Origin: Actinomycetota bacterium
GTDB taxonomy: Bacteria > Actinomycetota > Thermoleophilia > Solirubrobacterales > Solirubrobacteraceae
NCBI GenBank assembly: GCA_009699565.1
Contig: WLNX01000062.1
Location: 1-8,882 of the forward strand
DNA: 8,882 nucleotides
Direction: 5' to 3'
Part shown: in pieces, positions 1 through 7,347 of the stretch
Layout of the letters: every line of letters begins with the position of its first letter
How positions within the stretch are numbered: the first letter of the stretch is position 1
The notes under the pieces: model-generated
Told to the model about the DNA's origin: nothing
Database searches by the model: none
What the model saw: only the letters and a program-made list of their open reading frames with translations
Translations under genes and position numbers: made by a program

Positions 1-1265
1 CGGGCCAATTTGACGCCGGCAACCATCGACGCCATGTCCTCGTCCTCGACAAGCATGTTGGTGAGGATCCGCGGCGGCGCCGTCGGGTCGGCCGAGCGGA
101 GCCGCAGGTGCCCGCGACTCTTCGGTGAGACGAGGACCGGCGCGATCGTCAGCGCGTGACCGTCGTAGGTGGTTGCTCCGTGGTCAACGAAGTAGCCGGG
201 CGCGAAGTGGAACTGAAGATCCGGCGCAGGCAGCCCCGGGCGACTGCGGACGAAGGCGAACGCCTCAGCGACGCTGGATGAGAGCGGCCCGCTGCGTCGC
301 AGCAACCACTCGAGCATCGCCTTTGGCTTCTCGGCATCGGCCAGAGAGCCGCCGCCGGGCAGGTCCCAGGTGCAGACGACCGACGGATGGTCATGCAGGT
401 TGGCACCGACCCCTGGCAGGTCGTGGAGCAGAGGGACTCCGACTTCGGCGAGGTGATCGGCGGGACCGATCCCCGAACACATCAGGATCTGAGGCGAGCC
501 GATTGCTCCGGCACAGATGATCACTTCACGGCTCGCGCCGAGCGTCCGCTCGCGACCGCGACTGTCGCTGAAGGTGACGCCCGTGGCACGGTTGCCGTCA
601 AGTTCGATCCGCAGAACGGTGGCTCCGGTCACCACCTCAAGGTTTGCGCGGTCCTTGACCGGCTTCAGGTATCCGTCGGCGGCGCTCCAGCGGCGCCCGC
701 CGCGCTGCGTCACCTGAACCTCGGCAACGCCGTCCTGCTCGGGGCCGTTGTAGTCGTCGACAAAAGGAATCCCGACGGCTTCGGCGCTGGCGATGAAGTC
801 GCGCGTGATTGCCCGGGGCGAGCGGGCGTCCTCGACCCGCAGCGGCCCGCCGGTGGCGTGGTTCTCCGATTCTCCGCGGGAGTTGTCCTCGGAGCGCATG
901 AAGTACGGCTTAACGTCGTTCCAACCCCAGCCGGAACAGCCCTCAGCTTCCCAGAGGTCATAGTCGAGCGGACGGCCCCGGACGTAGAGCATCGCGTTCA
1001 TCGCGCTTGAACCACCGAGGCCCTTGCCGCGGGGGACGAAGATCTCGCGGCCGTCGCAGCCGGGCTCCGGATCGGTCTCGAAGGCCCAGTCGCGCTTGCT
1101 GCGGAACTGCTCCGAGAAAGCTGCGGGGATCACAACGCTCGGATGACGGTTGGAGCCGCCGGCTTCAAGCAGCGTGACGTTGACGGATGGATCTTCCGAG
1201 AGCCTGTTGGCGAGCACGCAGCCCGCCGAACCGGCGCCGACGATCAGATAATCGGAATTGGTCAT
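1..1265 (-). CDS. GMC-family FAD-dependent oxidoreductase (choline-dehydrogenase-like), C-terminus cut by the window edge
   Basis: This gene encodes the first 421 residues of a glucose-methanol-choline oxidoreductase, a flavoprotein family that oxidises alcohols to aldehydes or ketones. The N-terminus carries the FAD-binding Rossmann glycine motif (IVGAGSAG, residues 8-15) followed by the ADP-ribose-binding acidic end LLEAGG (32-37). Residues 80-90 (GKGLGGSSAMN) are the first GMC signature and residues 253-268 (GAIGSPQILMCSGIGP) the second. The frame stays open to base 1. GMC enzymes are usually about 500-550 residues, so roughly 100-120 are missing, including the catalytic His and the His/Asn partner near the C-terminus. 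The ATG at 1263-1265 is preceded by AAGGA at a 7-nt spacing. There is no signal peptide, so it is probably cytoplasmic. The substrate cannot be told from sequence: choline, another alcohol or an alkanol are all possible. The gene is divergent from the helicase with a very short spacer. Confidence 0.95.
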   Translation of the reverse strand, partial: MTNSDYLIVGAGSAGCVLANRLSEDPSVNVTLLEAGGSNRHPSVVIPAAFSEQFRSKRDWAFETDPEPGCDGREIFVPRGKGLGGSSAMNAMLYVRGRPLDYDLWEAEGCSGWGWNDVKPYFMRSEDNSRGESENHATGGPLRVEDARSPRAITRDFIASAEAVGIPFVDDYNGPEQDGVAEVQVTQRGGRRWSAADGYLKPVKDRANLEVVTGATVLRIELDGNRATGVTFSDSRGRERTLGASREVIICAGAIGSPQILMCSGIGPADHLAEVGVPLLHDLPGVGANLHDHPSVVCTWDLPGGGSLADAEKPKAMLEWLLRRSGPLSSSVAEAFAFVRSRPGLPAPDLQFHFAPGYFVDHGATTYDGHALTIAPVLVSPKSRGHLRLRSADPTAPPRILTNMLVEDEDMASMVAGVKLA

Positions 1266-1310
1266 TGCCTCATCCTTACCGATCGAAGCGCGGAGTACCA
1301 GAGTGTCGCC
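1266..1310. promoter_or_regulatory. Short divergent spacer between GMC and helicase genes
   Basis: Only about 45 nt separate the two divergent start codons, and part of that is the GMC ribosome binding site. Both promoters must sit here or inside the opposite coding region. I see no convincing -10/-35 pair. A weak AGAG (1300-1303) lies 7 nt before the helicase GTG. Confidence 0.4.
1273..1277 (-). promoter_or_regulatory. Ribosome binding site of the GMC oxidoreductase
   Basis: On the minus strand the bases read AAGGA, 7 nt before the ATG at 1265. This supports that ATG, which also places the Rossmann motif at residue 8, the normal position for the family. Confidence 0.7.
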
Positions 1311-3500
1311 GTGCCGGGCTACCTTGAGCAGGTGGAGCTGGCCGACCAAAGAGCAAACGTTGAGCTGCGCAGCAGTGAGGAGAACGGCGAGATCGTGGTC
1401 CTCTCGTTTCCCTACGACGCGCAGATCGTCGAGCTGGTCCGGGCGATTCCCCAGCGCCGCTTCGACTGGGACCGGCGCGAGTGGTGGGCGCCAACCGACG
1501 ATTGGGCAGCGCTCCACGTCTCCGACGTACTCGCGCGCTTCCCGGAACTGACCGCCAGCAAGGAGGTCGACACTTGGATCCGCGCGGTTGAGCGCCGCTG
1601 GATCGGGATGGTCAGCACGCGGCGTTACGACGGCCGCGGCTGGTGGGCGCTAACCACGCGTGCAGGAACGGTCCCCGAAGAATTCCTCGAAGGTTCGGTC
1701 GAGGCCGACGACGGGACCCTGCTGATCGAGCTGAGCGAAGCCAACGCCGCCGTGCTCGGCGAGCAGCGCTCGGCGAGGCTTGACGCCGGCGCCGCGCGCT
1801 GCCTGACGGAGCTGCAGATCGGCCGCAAGCCGCCGCCGGCTCAGCTTGAGCTGATCAAGCGCGTCGACGCCGACTACCTGCGCCTCAACGTGCTCTGGGA
1901 CCGCGAGACAGGAATCGCATTCGAACGGATGCCCGCTTCGGCCGGAACCCGGACGGTGCCGATCGACCCTTGGCTCGTCGAGCAGCTCGACGAGTTCATC
2001 GCCCTCCACGACGTCGGCGTGACCGGAGAGGCCGGGCCGGTGATGCGCAGGCTCCGCGAGGAGCACGCCGACGCAGCGGCGGCCGTGAAGCGCTCGAAGG
2101 CGACGAGCGCGGACCCGATCGAAGGAGTTGCCGAGCGCCTTGGCGGGACGCTTGAGCCGTTCCAGTGGGCCGGCGTGCGCTACGCGCTTGAGGCGCGCCG
2201 CACGCTGATCGCCGACGAGCAGGGACTTGGCAAAACGATCGAGGCGCTCGCCACGATTGAAGCCGACGGCGCCTACCCGGCGGTGGTCGTATGCCCGGCC
2301 TCGATCAAGCTGGTCTGGGCGAGGGAGGCAGAGCGCTGGCTGCCGCACCGCTCCTTCTCGGTCGCCGAGGGGCGCTCGGCGGTTCCGGCGACGGCCGACA
2401 TCACGATCGTCAACTACGAGATCGTCGCCGCCCACGGCGAAACCCTTGCCCGGCTGAAACCGAAGGCGCTGATCGTCGACGAGTCCCACTACTGCAAGAA
2501 CCCGCGGGCCAAGCGCACCCAGGCCGTGCGCCGGCTGGCAAGCCTGATTCCCGACGACGGCCTGCGGTTGGCGCTCACGGGAACGCCGGTGCTCAACCAC
2601 GCCGAGGAGCTGATTGCGCAGCTGCGCGTGATCGGCAGGCTCGACGACTTTGGCTCAGGCGCCCAGTTCGCGAGGCGCTTCGGACCCGACCACTCGCGCA
2701 GCGAGGAGCGCCTCCACTGGCACCTGCGCCGCCACTGCTTCCTGCGCCGGATCAAGGCCGACGTCCTGCCCCAGTTGCCCGCAAAGCGGCGCAGCATCGT
2801 GCCGATCTCTCTGACCAACCGCGCCGAGTACCGGCGTGCGGAGACCGACATCATCGCCTGGCTGCGAGAGCAGCCGCTCGACCTTGGCGAGCTCGACGCG
2901 AAGATTGCCGCCACGCTGCGGGCCGAGAGGCTCGCCCAGCTAGGAGTGCTGCAGCGTCTGGCAGGCAGCGGCAAGCTCGACGGCGCGCTCGGCTGGATCC
3001 ACGATTTCCTGGCGTCCGGAGAGGCACTGGTCGTCTTCGCGCGCCACCGAGAGGTGCAGCAGGCCGTGATCGAACGCTTCCCAAATGCCGTTCACCTGAT
3101 CGGAAGCGACAGCGCGGCTGCGAGACAGGTCGCGATCGACGCCTTTCAGGAGCCGGACGGCCCGCAGCTGATCGTTTGCGCTACCCGCGTGGCGGCGCAG
3201 GGCATCACCCTCACCCGCGCCTCGAATGTCGCCTTCCTCGAACTCGAGTGGACCCCGGCGATGCACGAGCAGGCAGAGGACCGCTGCCACAGGATCGGTC
3301 AGCGCGACGCGGTTACCGCCTGGTACCTGCTGGCTGCTGAGACGATCGACGAGAGGATGTCGAGACTGATCGAACGCAAGCGGGCGAGCATCGCTGCCGT
3401 CACTGACGGCAAGCAGGTTGACGGCGACAGCGTCGTCGAGGCAATCGTGCGCGAGCTGCGCGAAGGCGAGCCTTTCCGCCGACTGCGCTCAGTTGCCTGA
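1311..3500 (+). CDS. SNF2-family DEAD/DEAH-box helicase with HARP-like N-terminus (SMARCAL1-like)
   Basis: This is a superfamily 2 helicase/translocase of the SNF2 group, 729 residues from the chosen GTG. Near the N-terminus, residues 33-61 (FPYD...FDWDRREWWAP) resemble the HARP domain of SMARCAL1-type annealing helicases. Residues about 70-270 match no domain I recognise. The ATPase core has Walker A DEQGLGKT (302-309), motif II DESH (390-393) and motif III TGTP (423-426). The C-terminal helicase lobe ends in motif VI QAEDRCHRIGQ (654-664), with the arginine finger expected at R658 or R661. By family analogy it remodels or reanneals DNA at stalled forks, using ATP. No HNH nuclease or zinc-finger domain is fused to it. 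An ATG at 1143 is in frame but lies inside the oppositely oriented GMC gene, so I reject it. The GTG at 1311 has a weak AGAG 7 nt upstream; the GTG at 1332 is the alternative. The 3' end overlaps the next gene by 12 nt. Confidence 0.93.
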   Translation: MPGYLEQVELADQRANVELRSSEENGEIVVLSFPYDAQIVELVRAIPQRRFDWDRREWWAPTDDWAALHVSDVLARFPELTASKEVDTWIRAVERRWIGMVSTRRYDGRGWWALTTRAGTVPEEFLEGSVEADDGTLLIELSEANAAVLGEQRSARLDAGAARCLTELQIGRKPPPAQLELIKRVDADYLRLNVLWDRETGIAFERMPASAGTRTVPIDPWLVEQLDEFIALHDVGVTGEAGPVMRRLREEHADAAAAVKRSKATSADPIEGVAERLGGTLEPFQWAGVRYALEARRTLIADEQGLGKTIEALATIEADGAYPAVVVCPASIKLVWAREAERWLPHRSFSVAEGRSAVPATADITIVNYEIVAAHGETLARLKPKALIVDESHYCKNPRAKRTQAVRRLASLIPDDGLRLALTGTPVLNHAEELIAQLRVIGRLDDFGSGAQFARRFGPDHSRSEERLHWHLRRHCFLRRIKADVLPQLPAKRRSIVPISLTNRAEYRRAETDIIAWLREQPLDLGELDAKIAATLRAERLAQLGVLQRLAGSGKLDGALGWIHDFLASGEALVVFARHREVQQAVIERFPNAVHLIGSDSAAARQVAIDAFQEPDGPQLIVCATRVAAQGITLTRASNVAFLELEWTPAMHEQAEDRCHRIGQRDAVTAWYLLAAETIDERMSRLIERKRASIAAVTDGKQVDGDSVVEAIVRELREGEPFRRLRSVA

Positions 3501-4559
3501 CGCCGCGGCAGGTTCCGTCTGCTGCTTGACCCGGACCCCCGATCGGTGCAGCGACACCGCCGCCCCGATCCCGACGAGGTTGACCAGCCAGAAGCTGATC
3601 ACGCGATAGGCGATCACGGCCAACGCAGCGATCGCGCTCGGGGTGCCGAAGGCGGCGAGGATTGCCGTCTCGGCGACCTCCACGATTCCAATTCCTCCGG
3701 GAGTGATTGGGATCGTTGCCAGCAGACGGCCGACCGTGGATGCCAGCAGCACTGCGCCAATGTGCGGCGACTGGTCGAGGCCCCAGAGCATCAGGTAGAG
3801 AACCGCCGTGTCGAGCAGCCAGTAGCCGCAGGAGAACGCGACTGTCAGCCAGGCATTGCGACCCCGGAGGAGCTGCTGCGACTGGCGGGCGATCTCCTCG
3901 GCCCGCTGACGGATTGCCTTCGGATCGAGCTTCTTCGCGAAGCGCGAAGCGAGCTTGGCGCCGCCGCCGGCCAGCGCACCGGCAATCCGCGGCCAGATTA
4001 TCGCCGCCACGAGCGCACCGATGGCGACGATCAGAATCGGCATCCCGATGATGACGCCCTGGACATAATCCGACGAGCTGTTCGCCTGCCCCGTCGAAAG
4101 CCCGAATCCGACCACGAACAGGGCGACCAGCGTTGCGATCGAGAGGGCCTTTGAGAGTGTCGCCGCCGTGGCAGCCTCGGCGGCGTCGACGCCGCGCCTG
4201 CGAAGAGCATCGGCGACCATCACCGTCGCGGTGACCGATCCGCCGGGGAGCAGCACCGCCACGGCCATCTGCGCGAACCAGACCTGCATCAGAATGTTGT
4301 CGGACGGCGGCTTCTGCCTGAGAGTCTGGAGTGCTCGCCGCAGCACAAGCATCCCCGAGACTTGGGCGCCAAACTCAAGCAGGATGCCGATTGCCAGCGC
4401 CGACCAGCGAACCCTGTCGAGGCTCTCGCGGGCCTCTGCCGGCATCTTCGTTAGCGTCGGCAGCAGCGCATAGACAACGACGGCGATGACAAGCAGCCAG
4501 ACGAGCCTCAGGACGAGGCGCCAGTTGACGCTCTTGGCTAGTGACGCGGCCGATCTCAT
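3489..4559 (-). CDS. UPF0104 / lysylphosphatidylglycerol-synthase-TM-type integral membrane protein
   Basis: This is a 356-residue polytopic membrane protein. Likely membrane segments lie near residues 17-36, 52-72, 94-106, 132-154, 168-189, 237-259, 267-285 and 299-332 (the last may be two helices). Motifs typical of the LPG_synthase_TM/UPF0104 family are present: LLPGGSVTATV (103-113) and IPITPGGIGIVE (283-294), followed by an A-x-x-A-Y-R-V-I-S-F-W helix near 313-324. In the family this module is the flippase-like part of MprF. Free-standing copies without the aminoacyl-transferase domain, like this one, are usually of unknown function and are thought to move or bind lipids. The stretch 202-235 is a basic/polar cytoplasmic loop. 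The ATG is preceded by GGAAG at a 7-nt spacing (4567-4571), which supports this start. Its stop codon lies inside the end of the helicase gene, and it is divergent from the secreted lipase. The exact substrate is unknown. Confidence 0.9.
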   Translation of the reverse strand: MRSAASLAKSVNWRLVLRLVWLLVIAVVVYALLPTLTKMPAEARESLDRVRWSALAIGILLEFGAQVSGMLVLRRALQTLRQKPPSDNILMQVWFAQMAVAVLLPGGSVTATVMVADALRRRGVDAAEAATAATLSKALSIATLVALFVVGFGLSTGQANSSSDYVQGVIIGMPILIVAIGALVAAIIWPRIAGALAGGGAKLASRFAKKLDPKAIRQRAEEIARQSQQLLRGRNAWLTVAFSCGYWLLDTAVLYLMLWGLDQSPHIGAVLLASTVGRLLATIPITPGGIGIVEVAETAILAAFGTPSAIAALAVIAYRVISFWLVNLVGIGAAVSLHRSGVRVKQQTEPAAASGN

Positions 4560-4676
4560 GACTCTTCTTCCGTCACGCTACCGCCACTCCCGTTGCGACC
4601 GGCGCACGACAAGCCCGGCGGCGCTAAAGTTAGATTTCTTGTGAGTTCTGCCACTAAGGGAATGAGAGAGAACCGA
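4560..4676. promoter_or_regulatory. Divergent promoter region between UPF0104 gene and lipase gene
   Basis: This 117-nt spacer sits between two divergent starts. Its right half is the only AT-richer stretch nearby: TAAAGT (4625-4630) and TTAGAT (4630-4635) are possible -10 elements for the lipase, but neither has a good -35 at 16-18 nt. The AGAGAG at 4665-4670 lies 6 nt before the ATG at 4677 and decides the lipase start over the in-frame ATG at 4662, whose nearest purine run (AAGGG, 4656-4660) is only 1 nt away. Confidence 0.45.
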
Positions 4677-5903
4677 ATGTCAAAGCCGCACCGCAGTCTT
4701 CTTAAGTCTTCAATCGCAGCCGCCGCAGTTGCCGCGCTGCTAGTCCCCGGAGCGTCTCTGGCTCAGGCCAAGACGGTCAAGGCGCCTTCCGGCGCAGCCT
4801 TCTACAAGGCTCCGGCCAAGCTGATCAAGGGCAAGCCCGGCACGATCATCTGGTCGCGCACGATTCCCTACACGGCAAACGGCAGGGTTGCGCCTTTCAA
4901 CTCGGGCAAGACGATGCTTGTTCTCTACCGCTCGCGCAGCATCACGGGCAAGCCGATCGCAGTCTCCGGAACGATCGACGTGCCGAAGGGCACGCCGCCC
5001 GCCGGTGGCTGGAAGATGGTCTCATGGGCCCACGGGACGACCGGCGCCGCCGACGTCTGCGCACCTTCGCGAACAGCTCCAGGAACACCTGCCGACGGCT
5101 ACATCGCCTACGCCGACGCAACCGTCAACGGCTGGCTCGGAGACGGGTACGCAGTTCTGCGAACCGACTTCGAGGGACTCGGCACACCGGGTCCCCACCC
5201 TTACCTGATCGGCGCCTCGGAAGGCCGTGGAGTCGTTGACATCGCCTCGGCAGCGAAGAGCATGCTCGGCTCCAAGGTCAGCAGCGACTGGGTAATCGGA
5301 GGCCACTCACAGGGCGGCCAGTCGGCCCTCTTCGCAGCGTCGCTTGCTAAGAAGCTTGCTCCTAAGCTGAAGCTGAAGGGCGTCTTCGCATACGCGCCGG
5401 CTTCGAACATCGCCCTTCAAAGGGTGCTGATTCCGAGCCTTGGCGATGCCTACAAGGGCCTCTCAGGCATTGCCGTGCTGATCCTCAACAGCGCAGCGCA
5501 GCAGGCCAAGGTCAAGACCGCGTCGCTGGTAAACCCGGGCCCGGCAGCGTTGCTGCCGCAGATCGAGAAGGTCTGCCTGTCGCAGCTCGGCTCAGCTGAG
5601 ATGTTCGGCCAGTGGGCCCCGAAGGACATCCTCAAGCCAGGCATCAAGACCCCCGCGATCGACGCTGTCATCAAGGCGATGAACCCTGACGTCAAGATCG
5701 ACGTGCCGGTGATGATCCTTCAGGGCAAGTCCGACACCACGGTGCTGCCGTACCTGACCGACAGGCTCGTCGAGAAGGCGGTGAATCTGCCCGAGGGCGT
5801 CGACTACAGGAAGTTCGACGGATTGACCCACACGACGATCGTGACCGATCCGGCGCCCGACGCTGCGGCGCTTGGGTTTATCCAAGCCCACTTCGGGCAG
5901 TAG
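4677..5903 (+). CDS. Secreted lipase/esterase, LIP (CalA-like) alpha/beta-hydrolase family
   Basis: This 408-residue protein hydrolyses ester bonds, probably of lipids or acylated compounds, outside the cytoplasm. A Sec-type signal peptide is clear: basic start (MSKPHRSLLK), hydrophobic core (13-23) and a likely cleavage after AQA (29-31). The mature part is an alpha/beta hydrolase. An oxyanion-hole-like SWAHGTTG follows the first strands, the nucleophile elbow is GHSQGG with Ser211, the acid is probably Asp353 in GKSDTTV, and the histidine is probably His385 in LTHTT. This layout, and the length near 400, fit the secretory lipase (LIP) family that includes Candida antarctica lipase A. One cysteine lies just after the oxyanion motif (DVCAPS) and another near the lid region (KVCLSQL), so a disulfide is possible. 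It is divergent from the UPF0104 gene, and its last 26 nt overlap the end of the SRPBCC gene on the other strand. The natural substrate is not evident. Confidence 0.92.
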   Translation: MSKPHRSLLKSSIAAAAVAALLVPGASLAQAKTVKAPSGAAFYKAPAKLIKGKPGTIIWSRTIPYTANGRVAPFNSGKTMLVLYRSRSITGKPIAVSGTIDVPKGTPPAGGWKMVSWAHGTTGAADVCAPSRTAPGTPADGYIAYADATVNGWLGDGYAVLRTDFEGLGTPGPHPYLIGASEGRGVVDIASAAKSMLGSKVSSDWVIGGHSQGGQSALFAASLAKKLAPKLKLKGVFAYAPASNIALQRVLIPSLGDAYKGLSGIAVLILNSAAQQAKVKTASLVNPGPAALLPQIEKVCLSQLGSAEMFGQWAPKDILKPGIKTPAIDAVIKAMNPDVKIDVPVMILQGKSDTTVLPYLTDRLVEKAVNLPEGVDYRKFDGLTHTTIVTDPAPDAAALGFIQAHFGQ

Positions 5904-6297
5904 TTGAAGCCGCGGCCGCTTTGGCGAGCAGCCGGGCAAGCAGCAGGTTGACCACCGGCGCATAGCCGACACGGAGCGCCGCCTCGATCGGAGGCGGCGC
6001 TCCAATGTCGATCGCCGCCGCGCAGCCGCCCGCAGTCGCTTCCACGCGGTGGACCATCTCGACCGGCCCCACCTTCCACGTCCACAGGCGTCCCGGCTCG
6101 ACCGCGGTTATCTCAAACGGGACCGGCACCGCAGAGAGCAGCCGCACGTAGCCGCGGGCACCTTTCTCAAGCCTTGGGCCGTCCAGCCCCCATGCGCCGC
6201 GCACGTGCGGCGACCACTCGCTCCAGCGCTGCGGCGTCGCGAATAGTTCCCAGACGACGGCGGGATCGGCCGCCCCTTCCGCACGGCATGTGAACAA
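5878..6297 (-). CDS. SRPBCC (START/polyketide-cyclase-like) domain protein, TTG start
   Basis: This 139-residue single-domain protein looks like the SRPBCC (Bet v 1-like) fold, which forms a hydrophobic pocket for lipids or polyketides. The evidence is the characteristic beginning ADPAVVWELFATPQRWSEWSP (10-30), the LEKGARGYVRL strand (43-53), ITAVEPGRLWTWK (63-75) and a long C-terminal helix (103-130). No catalytic residue can be named. It starts with TTG: an in-frame stop, which is the stop of the upstream gene, sits two codons earlier, so no longer start is possible. GAGGG lies 7 nt before the TTG. The gap to the upstream tocopherol-cyclase-like gene is 3 nt, so the two are almost certainly cotranscribed and translationally coupled. 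The 3' end overlaps the lipase gene by 26 nt. It may hand a hydrophobic ligand to or from the cyclase-like partner, but that is inference. Confidence 0.85.
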   Translation of the reverse strand: MFTCRAEGAADPAVVWELFATPQRWSEWSPHVRGAWGLDGPRLEKGARGYVRLLSAVPVPFEITAVEPGRLWTWKVGPVEMVHRVEATAGGCAAAIDIGAPPPIEAALRVGYAPVVNLLLARLLAKAAAASTTARSGLG

Positions 6298-6300
6298 CGG

Positions 6301-7347
6301 TCAGCCCTCGACGGCAGCTGCATCGGCGGCGTCCGGGCCGCCGCCGCGGCGCGTTACCTCGGCGCGGGCGCGGTCGATGCCGCCGTGTTCAAGCGCTGCG
6401 AGCTCGCTGCGGCCGCGCCAAGCCACCCGGCCGTGGCGACGGACGACCACGTTCATCTCGCCTCCAAGGTGCTCGATCGCGCCCGGTACGTTGCGGCGCT
6501 CCGCGGGCAGCGGCACCGGCAGCACATGGGCCGCCCCCAGCGGTGCATAGCCGTCGATCTCAACGCTCCAGCGGGCGCTGCGTCCACTCAGCCGCCAGTG
6601 CTCGTCGGAGACCTCGGCTTCAACCGGTGAGATGATCGGGTCGCCAAGACGGATCAGCGTGCCGTCAGGCATCAGCACGACGACGGCAGTCACCTCGGTG
6701 CGCAGCGGCCCCGACTCAATCACTCCGCCGGCGAACGCCACGCAGACCTGCGGCTCTTCAAAGCCCTGTGCCTGCCCCCACCACCACGCCGGAGGAAAGC
6801 CGCCCTTGCCCCAATTCTTTTCCGCATATACCTGCGCGCCGTCAAACTCCCAGTAGTCGTCGCCAAGGCGGGCGCTGCCGCTCGCGCTGCCGCCCAGCAG
6901 CCAGGGATGCCAATACTGGTTCAGCGCAGGGACCGCCTGAAAGATGCTGGAACCGCCGAGGCGGCGCTTCGGCCACGGGCGGGGGCTGTCGATCTTCAGC
7001 TCCAACCGTGCGTCCTCCCCAAGGTCAACCTGGACGAGCTGTTCATCGGCGCGGAATGCGCCTCCGGCGGAGGCGCCGAGCTGCGTCGAGTCGGCGGCCC
7101 CCTCGGGGTGCGCGACGGTCCACAAGAACCGGTTTGGGTAGCCGGCGAGGCCAAGCGTTGACCAGTGACCGTCGGCGGCGCGGTTGACGCCGATAAGCGC
7201 GATCACAACGCGGCCCGATGCCGGATCCGTGATCCGCCAGAAGTAGCCTTCCATTGCGACACCGTGATAGGGCAGCTGATCGCCAAACGGGAGGTCGGCG
7301 CCACCCGCGCGATATGCCGAATACTGCCTGTTGATCAGTGAAGCCAT
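6301..7347 (-). CDS. Tocopherol-cyclase-family (VTE1-like) protein
   Basis: This 348-residue protein resembles tocopherol cyclase (the plant/cyanobacterial VTE1/SlrI737-type family). The sequence hallmarks are an N-terminal MEGYFWRI segment (32-39), the QAVPALNQYWHPWLLGG region (137-153) and the block YAEKNWGKGGFPPAWWWGQ (174-192), which is the strongest family signature. The fold in this family is a two-part beta barrel. In phototrophs the enzyme closes the chromanol ring of vitamin E. A non-phototrophic actinobacterium is not expected to make tocopherol, so here the family call is firm but the reaction is unknown; another prenylated quinol or a lipid is possible. There is no signal peptide or membrane segment. 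The ATG has no clear Shine-Dalgarno sequence. The Ala/Gly-rich tail (about 334-348) is probably disordered. It forms a two-gene unit with the SRPBCC gene and is divergent from the acidic repeat protein. Confidence 0.82.
   Translation of the reverse strand: MASLINRQYSAYRAGGADLPFGDQLPYHGVAMEGYFWRITDPASGRVVIALIGVNRAADGHWSTLGLAGYPNRFLWTVAHPEGAADSTQLGASAGGAFRADEQLVQVDLGEDARLELKIDSPRPWPKRRLGGSSIFQAVPALNQYWHPWLLGGSASGSARLGDDYWEFDGAQVYAEKNWGKGGFPPAWWWGQAQGFEEPQVCVAFAGGVIESGPLRTEVTAVVVLMPDGTLIRLGDPIISPVEAEVSDEHWRLSGRSARWSVEIDGYAPLGAAHVLPVPLPAERRNVPGAIEHLGGEMNVVVRRHGRVAWRGRSELAALEHGGIDRARAEVTRRGGGPDAADAAAVEG
6305..6309 (-). promoter_or_regulatory. Ribosome binding site inside the upstream gene that sets the TTG start of the SRPBCC gene
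   Basis: On the minus strand GAGGG lies in the last codons of the tocopherol-cyclase-like gene, 7 nt before the TTG at 6297. Stop, spacer and start read TGA-CCG-TTG, which is a typical translational-coupling arrangement. Confidence 0.65.

Noticed and set aside
387..1010. 207-residue open frame on the plus strand
   Set aside because: It is antisense to the GMC oxidoreductase, whose two signatures lie on the minus strand.
1143..1310. ATG-initiated 56-residue extension of the helicase
   Set aside because: It lies almost wholly inside the N-terminal coding region of the GMC gene on the other strand, where the Rossmann motif is clear. The extension has no family resemblance.
1650..2600. 316-residue open frame on the minus strand
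   Set aside because: It is antisense to the helicase ATPase core, which has all the expected motifs. Long antisense frames are common in GC-rich genes and its translation shows no domain.
2291..3340. 349-residue open frame on the plus strand in another phase
   Set aside because: It is an out-of-frame shadow of the helicase, very rich in Arg, Ala, Pro and Gly.
3546..4154. 202-residue open frame on the plus strand
   Set aside because: It is antisense to the UPF0104 gene and has low-complexity Arg/Asp/His-rich translation.
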